From Flavobacteriales bacterium UBA5422 (GTDB taxonomy: Bacteria > Bacteroidota > Bacteroidia > Flavobacteriales_D > Crocinitomicaceae), in the NCBI GenBank assembly GCA_002409405.1, contig DHNG01000006.1, positions 94,434 through 105,868 on the forward strand: DNA of 11,435 nucleotides, written 5' to 3'. The notes below the pieces were generated by a model. It saw nothing but the letters and a program-made list of their open reading frames with translations. It was not told where the DNA came from and did not search any database. The position numbers and the translations under genes were made by a program. Numbering within the stretch: position 1 is the stretch's first letter; each line of letters opens with the position of its first letter. Positions 5,626 to 11,435 of this stretch are shown in pieces.

Positions 5626-7881
5626 ATGAAACCAGTTACTCTCCTGTTCCTCTTTGTATGTGGGCTTTCCCATTTTAATCACGCGCAATCCCATGTGATT
5701 CCAACGCCGCTGTTTTATGAGCAATTATCAGGAGAGCCGTTCAAATTTTCTCTTCTGATTACAGATATAACCAGTGTTCCGAAACGTACATCTGACGTGC
5801 TATTTTCCTGGAACAACACATTCCGGAACCTGGTAGAAAAAAAATCAGATTCCATTCCGATTGCGTTAAAAGTCAGATTGAATCAAACAACAGAAAAACA
5901 TCCTGAAAATGATTTTTATGAGCTTTCTTTTGATGGCAAGTTGATAAATATCCATTATACTTCCGATGCCAGTTTGTTGTATGCATACAGTACATTATTA
6001 CAATTAATTAACGATGAAGGACACCAGTTAAGTCTTCGTCCGTTCACACTAAAAGATTATGCAAAATTTCCATGGAGAGGATTACACCTGGACGTCTGCC
6101 GGCATTTTTTCACGGTTGATGAAGTGAAACGCTACATTGATATCATGGCATTTTACAAATACAATAAATTTCATTGGCACCTGACAGATGATCAGGGGTG
6201 GCGGATTGAAATCAAGAAGTATCCGTTACTCACAGAAATCGGTGGATACCGGGATTCCACACTGAATGATCACTACAATACATCCCCGCGAACATGGAAT
6301 ACAGAACACTATGGCGGGTTTTATACACAGGCACAGATCAAAGACGTTGTAAAGTATGCTTCTGACAGAGGTGTGACGATTGTTCCTGAAATTGAAATGC
6401 CCGGACACGCCCGCGCAGCTCTTGCGGCTTACCCTGATTTATCTTGCACCGGAATTCAACAGCCGGTAACCGGTTTATGGGGAGTGTTCGATGATATTTT
6501 CTGTTCAAAAGAAGAAACTATTTCCTTTTTACAAGATGTACTCACCGAAGTAGTAGAATTGTTTCCTTCTGAATACATTCACATCGGTGGAGATGAAGCA
6601 CCAAAAACACGTTGGAAAACGTGCGAAAAGTGTCAGAATAATATGCGCAAATACCAATTGAAAGACGAACATGAATTGCAAAGCTGGTTTATCCGTCAAA
6701 TGGATGAATTCCTGACCCGGAAAGGTAGAAAACTGATTGGTTGGGATGAAATACTGGAAGGAGGATTAAGCCCGAATGCAGCGGTTATGAGTTGGCGGGG
6801 AGAAGAAGGCGGAATTGCAGCAGCCAATGAACAACACGAGGTAGTGATGACACCCGGGTCTCATTGTTACTTTGATCACTACCAGGGCGATAGTCAAACC
6901 GAGCCGTTAGCGTTTGGAGGCTATACACCATTGGAGAAAGTATATGCATACAACCCTGTTCCTGCAGGAATCAGCCCGGATAACAAAAAATACATCCTCG
7001 GAGCTCAGGCGAACCTCTGGACAGAATACATCGCCGATTTCAAACAAGTAGAATACATGGTGTACCCACGGGCATTAGCAATGATTCAGAATACATGGAG
7101 TACCAATAAGCCGGATTATCAATCGTTTATCAATACACTTACCAACCGGCAATTTGATTTATTGAAATACTGGAACGTAAACTATTCTCTTTCGTTTGCT
7201 AAACCGGTTTTTAAAATTACAAAAGAAGATCAGGGAATTGTTATCACGGGAACTTCGATCGACAATAACCCGGTCAACATCGCTTCGAAATGTACTTCTG
7301 AGAAAAAAGGAAAAGAATTAATTATCATGGGGCCCTCCATTTATTTCAGCCGTTCCGGATCTGACGCAAAAACATATCGTATCACAGCCTTTGAAAATAA
7401 ATTTCATTCTTCATCAACGATCAATTTTATCAACCACAAAGGAATCGGATTAACGATTGAATTCATCACCCCGCCAAACAAACGGTATGCCCACAACCTT
7501 GAATCGACACTCATTGATGGTGTTTTAGGTGCACGCCCCTGGAATGGAAGTCAATGGTTGGGTTTCAACAAAGGGAATGTAGAGTTCATTGTTCACATGG
7601 ATGAAAAAATAAATTACAAACATGTAACAACAAGCGCATTAGATGCCACCACCTCATGGATCCATCTACCTGATTCAGTTGTAGTTTACGGTTCTGATGA
7701 AGGTGTTAACTGGAAAGAAATAGCACGTCAAAAAGTGACGGGGGAGCAAACAAAGATTGCATTAAAAGGAAAAAACAAGCAATTAAAATTTGTGTACACA
7801 ACATTGGATGCAATCCCTGAAGGAATGCCCGGAGAAGGATACAAACCGTTTACTTTTCTGGATGAACTAATTTTTGAATAA
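5626..7881 (+). CDS. Secreted beta-N-acetylhexosaminidase (GH20)
   Basis: The 751-residue exported glycoside hydrolase is predicted to release terminal beta-linked GlcNAc or GalNAc from glycans or chitin oligomers, using the substrate's own acetamido group as nucleophile. Residues 1-20 form a signal peptide (hydrophobic LLFLFVCGL, likely cut after HA-Q). Next come a GH20b-type domain (about 25-145) and the GH20 barrel (about 147-490) with FPWRGLHLDVCRH at 148-160, HWHLTDDQGWR at 183-193, EIEMPGH at 255-261, the catalytic pair D323-E324 in HIGGDE, MSWRG at 388-392 and ANLWTE at 462-467. The C-terminal part (about 606-751) resembles an F5/8-type discoidin/CBM32 domain (LIDGVLGARPW, VVVYGSDEGVNWKEIA). 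No type IX secretion signal is obvious at the C-terminus. cutC follows after 25 nt, probably in the same operon. Confidence 0.93.
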   Translation: MKPVTLLFLFVCGLSHFNHAQSHVIPTPLFYEQLSGEPFKFSLLITDITSVPKRTSDVLFSWNNTFRNLVEKKSDSIPIALKVRLNQTTEKHPENDFYELSFDGKLINIHYTSDASLLYAYSTLLQLINDEGHQLSLRPFTLKDYAKFPWRGLHLDVCRHFFTVDEVKRYIDIMAFYKYNKFHWHLTDDQGWRIEIKKYPLLTEIGGYRDSTLNDHYNTSPRTWNTEHYGGFYTQAQIKDVVKYASDRGVTIVPEIEMPGHARAALAAYPDLSCTGIQQPVTGLWGVFDDIFCSKEETISFLQDVLTEVVELFPSEYIHIGGDEAPKTRWKTCEKCQNNMRKYQLKDEHELQSWFIRQMDEFLTRKGRKLIGWDEILEGGLSPNAAVMSWRGEEGGIAAANEQHEVVMTPGSHCYFDHYQGDSQTEPLAFGGYTPLEKVYAYNPVPAGISPDNKKYILGAQANLWTEYIADFKQVEYMVYPRALAMIQNTWSTNKPDYQSFINTLTNRQFDLLKYWNVNYSLSFAKPVFKITKEDQGIVITGTSIDNNPVNIASKCTSEKKGKELIIMGPSIYFSRSGSDAKTYRITAFENKFHSSSTINFINHKGIGLTIEFITPPNKRYAHNLESTLIDGVLGARPWNGSQWLGFNKGNVEFIVHMDEKINYKHVTTSALDATTSWIHLPDSVVVYGSDEGVNWKEIARQKVTGEQTKIALKGKNKQLKFVYTTLDAIPEGMPGEGYKPFTFLDELIFE

Positions 7882-7906
7882 TAACAATCATTGATACTGT
7901 TAGTCT

Positions 7907-8635
7907 ATGAAAATCGAATTGTGCGCCGCTTCAGTAACGGCAATAAAACTGGCAAAGCAACTGAATTTTGACCGCATTGAATTGTGTGAGAACCTGGTTC
8001 AAGGTGGGATTACTCCCTCTGCCGGAAGGATCGAATATGCGGTCAACTCAGGAATGGAAACACACGTATTAATCCGTCCGCGTCCCGGAGGTTTTTATTA
8101 TTCCAAAGAAGAGGTGACGATTATGGTGTCAGATATTCGATTTGCAAAGAAAATGGGAGCAGCGGGTGTTGTTGTCGGGGCATTAAACAACTACAGGGCT
8201 ATCGACGAAGAGGCATTGAAAGCATTCATGGATGCTGCCGACGGAATGGAAGTAACCTATCACCGTGCCTTTGACGATTGTGTGCTGGACTGGCAGAAAC
8301 GACTGGACATCCTGATCAATGCCGGAATTACCCGTCTGTTAACCTCCGGGTTGGCGAGCAACATTAACAATGGAATTCCTGTATTGAAAGAAATGAAAGA
8401 TTACATTGCCGGACATCTTCAGTTGATGCCAGGTGGTGGAGTCAATGCAGCCAATGTTTCAAAAATCATTCATGAAGTAGAACCGGATGCGATTCATTTC
8501 TCGGGAACAGTAAAAACAGTCGTTGATGAAGAATCGTTCTTTTCGGAAACGTTCCTTGCAATTGATGAAAACAGAGTGAAGCGCATTCTGGATGAAATCC
8601 GATCAACTTTAAAAAATAATCATTCGGTAAATTGA
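7907..8635 (+). CDS. cutC: CutC-family TIM-barrel protein
   Basis: The 242-residue protein matches the CutC family along its whole length: MKIELCAAS at the start, RIELCENLVQGGITPSAG at 23-40, VLIRPRPGGFYYS at 54-66, GVVVGALN at 87-94, VTYHRAFDD at 115-123, RLLTSGLAS at 142-150 and MPGGGVNAANV at 174-184. No signal peptide is visible, so it should be cytoplasmic. CutC is named for copper homeostasis in E. coli, but its biochemical role is poorly settled. The conserved charged residues and barrel fold suggest an enzyme. Being 25 nt behind a hexosaminidase, with no copper gene nearby, hints at a sugar-related job; this is inference. The likely start of the next gene is 50 nt downstream. Confidence 0.9.
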   Translation: MKIELCAASVTAIKLAKQLNFDRIELCENLVQGGITPSAGRIEYAVNSGMETHVLIRPRPGGFYYSKEEVTIMVSDIRFAKKMGAAGVVVGALNNYRAIDEEALKAFMDAADGMEVTYHRAFDDCVLDWQKRLDILINAGITRLLTSGLASNINNGIPVLKEMKDYIAGHLQLMPGGGVNAANVSKIIHEVEPDAIHFSGTVKTVVDEESFFSETFLAIDENRVKRILDEIRSTLKNNHSVN

Positions 8636-8685
8636 ACGTTTTCAGAAGTCACCTGTACAGAAGTTTGATTGATAAAAAAAGAACA

Positions 8686-9783
8686 ATGAAAAGGTATTTG
8701 TTTTTCCTGTTTTTATTCGTTGCTGCAACTGCGATCGCACAACCACCTGTTGAACGCAACAGTGCTGTTACAAACGCAGTCGAAGAAGTACCCGCTTTGA
8801 AAGAAGTAGAAGTACGGGAAGTAGCTCCTCACCAAACGACGAAGCAGTCAGGAAATGAGTTCTATGAATTGCACCAGCAGGCAAACTCATTACCTGCACA
8901 GAAAAATCCTACGGTTCAGCAGCAACGAAAAATGAATGATTTTGTGGAAAAAAACCGGCAGGAAGATGCGAGTGGTTTTGACTACAACCTAAGTGTATTC
9001 ATGGCAGGTAATTACGACCTGTCAAAAAAAGAATTCCTGGAAAGAGCAAAAGTACTGCAACCTAAAAATCAATCTGCATTGCTCCAATCCGTTGGCGTAA
9101 GTTACATTCTCAATGATCAGTCAACACTGCTAACGGACTTAAAGGAATTGACAAAACAAAATGTGTGGAATACCGATGACTTCTCATACGCAAAGGATGT
9201 GCTGACAAGTATTCCTGCCAACGGGATTTTGATCACACATGGGATCAATGACAGCTACCCGATTATTCATTTGCAACGCATTGAAAAATACCGAAGTGAT
9301 GTACGGGTTATCCCTATGCACCTGTTACAAAGCAGTGCATTCAGACAACAACTATCCAACGAGGATCTTTCTGTCCCGGAAACGAACCAGGTCAACGCAC
9401 AATATTTAAAAGAATTCTGCACATTGAATCAACGATCTGCAATTTATTTGTCACTTACAATTCCACAGGCTTATTTTGCAGACATCGAACGACAACTCTA
9501 CCCCGTTGGATTGACCTTCCGGTATTCTGCTGCTGTTTTTCAAAACAGTGAACTGAACACAAAGTTGTGGACAAGTATGAATAAGGGGGTAATTGCAAAA
9601 AATAAAAGCCAGATCGGAAAACAGCTGTCAGCGAACTACCTCCCGGTTTTACTTAATTTGTATAGCTATTATAAAGCGGAGAACAATGTGAAACTGGTAG
9701 GAGATGTTAAAAATTCAATCCGGCAAATTGGTGAGAATATTGGAAATACAAATTTAATGAGCGAGTTGGGAGTAAACGAATGA
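8686..9783 (+). CDS. Secreted protein with DUF2723 C-terminal-like region, sigma-operon linked
   Basis: Not a named gene. From ATG 8686 the protein has 365 residues beginning with a signal peptide (KRYLFFLFLFVAATAIAQ, cut after about residue 18). A low-complexity stretch rich in E, V, Q and N covers about 20-95. A helical, TPR-like part (about 100-160) precedes the region 178-214, ILITHGINDSYP then LQRIEKYRSDVRVIP. This resembles the pattern LFTnGDNDtyPLwYlQ...RpDVrVvnlsLL from the soluble C-terminal part of DUF2723/TMEM260-type proteins. LYPVGLTFRY at 271-280 resembles the later GLvyRl segment of those proteins. No membrane helices follow. A TTG start at 8632 would overlap the cutC stop and hide the signal peptide, so it is rejected. 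The stop overlaps the sigma-factor ATG (ATGA), indicating translational coupling. The function is unknown. Confidence 0.75.
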   Translation: MKRYLFFLFLFVAATAIAQPPVERNSAVTNAVEEVPALKEVEVREVAPHQTTKQSGNEFYELHQQANSLPAQKNPTVQQQRKMNDFVEKNRQEDASGFDYNLSVFMAGNYDLSKKEFLERAKVLQPKNQSALLQSVGVSYILNDQSTLLTDLKELTKQNVWNTDDFSYAKDVLTSIPANGILITHGINDSYPIIHLQRIEKYRSDVRVIPMHLLQSSAFRQQLSNEDLSVPETNQVNAQYLKEFCTLNQRSAIYLSLTIPQAYFADIERQLYPVGLTFRYSAAVFQNSELNTKLWTSMNKGVIAKNKSQIGKQLSANYLPVLLNLYSYYKAENNVKLVGDVKNSIRQIGENIGNTNLMSELGVNE

Positions 9784-10379
9784 GGTTTTTTAAAACGTCA
9801 TACAAGGATCTAACGGATGAAGTACTGATGCAAAAAATTGCATCAGGTGACAAACGTGCGTTCGATGATCTGTATACACGTTATGCGACTCCTTTGCTCA
9901 ATTACTTTCACCGAATGCTTTGGAAAGACCGGGAAAAGGCAGAAGATTTTGTACACGACTTGTTTGCTAAGATCATTCAAAAACCGGAGTCATTCGATGC
10001 ATCCCGATCATTTAAAACATGGGTTTATTCAGTTGCAAATAATATGTGTAAAAACGAGTACAAACGGCAGGAAGTTCGATCCGGAACAAGAAACGGGTTG
10101 GAAGACTACACAGCTGTGAGTGATGAAACCGTTAATGCACTACAACAAACGCATCACACATTATTTGGAGAAGAATTCAAACAAAAGCTAGATGAGTTAG
10201 ACGAAAAACACAGAGAAGCATTTGTTTTCAGACACATTGAAGGACTTTCCATTAAGGAAATTGCAGAACTACTAGAAATAAGCGAAGGTACAATCAAGTC
10301 ACGGATTTTCTATGCGACCAAATACCTCGCGGAAGGATTAATTCATTATCAACCGGAAAAATCAAAACACCATGGTTAA
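9780..10379 (+). CDS. ECF-type RNA polymerase sigma factor
   Basis: The 199-residue cytoplasmic protein is a sigma-70 family factor of the extracytoplasmic-function type, directing RNA polymerase to a small regulon. Sigma region 2 spans about 14-95 (AFDDLYTRYATPLLNYF, AEDFVHDLFAKII, then SFKTWVYSVANNMCKNEYKR). Region 4 spans about 134-186 (LDELDEKHREAFVFRHIEGL, SIKEIAELLEISEGTIKSRI with its helix-turn-helix). Regions 1.1 and 3 are absent, as expected. Its ATG overlaps the stop of the upstream secreted-protein gene by 4 nt, and its own end overlaps the next start by 8 nt, so the three genes are very likely one transcript. A first in-frame ATG at 9780 is supported by this coupling and by family length. 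Its target promoters are not visible here. Confidence 0.94.
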   Translation: MRFFKTSYKDLTDEVLMQKIASGDKRAFDDLYTRYATPLLNYFHRMLWKDREKAEDFVHDLFAKIIQKPESFDASRSFKTWVYSVANNMCKNEYKRQEVRSGTRNGLEDYTAVSDETVNALQQTHHTLFGEEFKQKLDELDEKHREAFVFRHIEGLSIKEIAELLEISEGTIKSRIFYATKYLAEGLIHYQPEKSKHHG

Positions 10380-11178
10380 GGATATTTTTGATACAATACT
10401 GGAAAAAGAGTTCCACCAACTGACGGCATCCGAGTTAGCTGAAATGGGAGAATTTTGTAAAACCGAAGAAGAATTCATGGCGATGAAACAGGTACTGATC
10501 CATTCAAAATCAGTTGCCGGAGGACCTAAATTGTCGCCAAGGGATACCACAAAAGAAAAACTGGACAACCTGTTCGACCAAACACATGGAAGGAGCCGGA
10601 GGTTTATTCCGTCTTACCTCACTCCTATTATTCAGATTGCTGCTGTTCTGGCTGTTGGATTTGCGGTGTGGATGTTTTTCTTTAACAACCGGGATGTAGT
10701 TCCTGCGACTCAACAACTGGCAGAAAATAAAATTTCTGTGTCTGATACGATATCGACTGAGAAATCTGTAACGGATCGTCAGGCACAACAATCACAGGTA
10801 GTCGAAGAGCCGTCAGCAACTCCTGAAAAAACAAATCAACAACGCAGAACAAATACTGTCGGAGATCGACAAACAGAAATGACTGCTCCTCCGATTGTTG
10901 CAGAACCAAGTAAACCAATGGCAACTACTTTCTCCGGGAAATCAACTGCTGCATTTGAACAGGAAGCAGTGACAGAAACGGTAAAAGAAGAGTCTGTCAA
11001 TGCAGATCAATTTGTAGCTGCTACAGAAAGTAAATACAAAAAAGTAAGTGCTCCTGCATTTTCGGCAAAAGACATCTCGGTAGATGCTTCAAAAAGTCCG
11101 TTTAAAAACCAGGCAGCTACATCTGTGAGTGTTGCTTCGCAGGGAAATGTGCTCCATTATTTAACTGCACGGTATTAG
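10372..11178 (+). CDS. Single-pass membrane protein, putative anti-sigma factor
   Basis: The 268-residue protein is not assigned to a named family. Residues 1-80 are hydrophilic and helical (LTASELAEMGEFCKTEEEF). One clear membrane helix covers about 82-104 (LTPIIQIAAVLAVGFAVWMFFF). The remainder, about 105-268, is low-complexity, rich in T, S, A, E, V and Q, and probably disordered in the periplasm, ending in GNVLHYLTARY. Position directly after an ECF sigma gene, an 8-nt overlap, and a cytosol-helix-periplasm layout all suggest an anti-sigma factor binding the sigma with its N-terminal part. The classic zinc anti-sigma motif (HxxxCxxC) is absent: one Cys (C29) and one His (H15) are present but not in that arrangement. 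The role is inferred from context only. Confidence 0.7.
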   Translation: MVKDIFDTILEKEFHQLTASELAEMGEFCKTEEEFMAMKQVLIHSKSVAGGPKLSPRDTTKEKLDNLFDQTHGRSRRFIPSYLTPIIQIAAVLAVGFAVWMFFFNNRDVVPATQQLAENKISVSDTISTEKSVTDRQAQQSQVVEEPSATPEKTNQQRRTNTVGDRQTEMTAPPIVAEPSKPMATTFSGKSTAAFEQEAVTETVKEESVNADQFVAATESKYKKVSAPAFSAKDISVDASKSPFKNQAATSVSVASQGNVLHYLTARY

Positions 11179-11283
11179 CTTTTTTCCAGAACACTTAATT
11201 TTAAGTATCTTTTAACGTATCTGTTGGTTTTACGCTTTTAAAACTTAACAAAATGTCGCACCTTTGTAAAAAGCACATTTGTT
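11179..11283 (+). promoter_or_regulatory. Spacer before thioredoxin with weak promoter signals
   Basis: CACCTTTG at 11259-11266 resembles the -7 box TAnnTTTG with one mismatch and ends 17 nt before the thioredoxin ATG; no good -33 TTG is present. A short A/T-only-loop palindrome ACTTAA-TT-TTAAGT (11193-11206), followed by CTTTTAAC, could be a weak terminator for the sigma operon. Both are low-confidence. Confidence 0.3.
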
Positions 11284-11435
11284 ATGACGTTTCAGGAAAT
11301 TATTAATCAGGACAAACCCGTATTGGTCGACTTTTTTGCAGAATGGTGCGGACCATGTAAAATGATGGCTCCCATACTGGAAGATGTAAAACATCGTGTC
11401 GGAGAGCATGCTTCCATCATTAAAATAGATGTGGA
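11284..11435 (+). CDS. trxA: Thioredoxin, N-terminal part (truncated by window edge)
   Basis: Fifty complete codons are visible before the window ends. The protein begins MTFQEIINQDKPVLVDFFAEWC and carries the thioredoxin active site WCGPCK at 21-26, followed by MMAPILEDV, as in TrxA. Thioredoxin is a cytoplasmic dithiol carrier reducing protein disulfides, itself reduced by NADPH-dependent thioredoxin reductase. No signal peptide is present. The N-terminus is shorter than in E. coli TrxA by about ten residues, which is usual for compact bacterial forms. The gene has its own spacer of 105 nt after the sigma operon, so it is probably transcribed separately. A thioredoxin-domain protein with extra C-terminal parts cannot be excluded because the gene is cut off. 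Confidence 0.9.
   Translation, partial: MTFQEIINQDKPVLVDFFAEWCGPCKMMAPILEDVKHRVGEHASIIKIDV

Noticed and set aside
7471..7478. CCGCCAAA inside the GH20 gene, resembling the cassette palindrome core
   Set aside because: It is a single half-site in coding sequence with no TTTGGCGG partner nearby.
5549..7904. Repeated 9-mer ACTGTTAGT on both sides of the GH20 gene (5549-5557 and 7896-7904)
   Set aside because: The match does not extend further and there is no inverted repeat or boundary feature; most likely chance.
8632..8685. TTG start for the secreted protein, overlapping the cutC stop
   Set aside because: It would add 18 polar residues before an excellent signal peptide that begins at ATG 8686.
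10362..10924. Minus-strand ORFs opposite the putative anti-sigma gene
   Set aside because: They have no recognisable domains and are antisense to a gene supported by operon overlap and a membrane helix.

Overview
The window looks like chromosomal DNA of a Bacteroidota bacterium, most likely Flavobacteriia. The reasons are low-to-moderate GC, near absence of Shine-Dalgarno sequences, several upstream boxes matching the Bacteroidota -7 consensus TAnnTTTG (perfect before tsaE, the PstS-like gene and fabG), and protein types such as a GyrB ending in NAKYAKIDV and an ECF sigma operon with an atypical membrane partner. A Fluviicola/Crocinitomicaceae-type organism is a guess only.

Layout, left to right. 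Positions 1-1880 hold housekeeping genes on the + strand: the 3' end of gyrB with a strong terminator, pfkA (6-phosphofructokinase) and tsaE (ATPase for the t6A tRNA modification). Next come a solitary PstS-like lipoprotein (2073-2981, +) and, converging on it, fabG (3159-3905, -), with a terminator hairpin between them.

Positions 4010-5541 hold the most unusual part. One minus-strand gene encodes an archaeal-type AAA+ ATPase fused to a DUF234-like PD-(D/E)XK region. It is enclosed by two copies of the same palindrome, TCCGCCAAAA-N17-TTTTGGCGGA. One copy touches the stop codon and the other lies 6 nt before the likely start codon. A 9-bp direct repeat (AATCTAAAA) occurs at the outer edges and could be a target duplication. 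Together this looks like a one-gene mobile cassette inserted between fabG and the next operon.

Positions 5577-8635 hold a probable two-gene operon: a secreted GH20 beta-N-acetylhexosaminidase with a C-terminal discoidin-like domain, followed after 25 nt by a CutC-family TIM barrel. Positions 8686-11178 form an overlapping three-gene unit: a secreted protein of unknown function whose core resembles the soluble C-terminal part of DUF2723/TMEM260-type proteins, an ECF sigma factor, and a single-pass membrane protein in the anti-sigma position. The window ends in the first 50 codons of a thioredoxin.

No tRNA, rRNA, CRISPR array or recognisable transposase was seen. No gene-free stretch exceeds about 200 nt.
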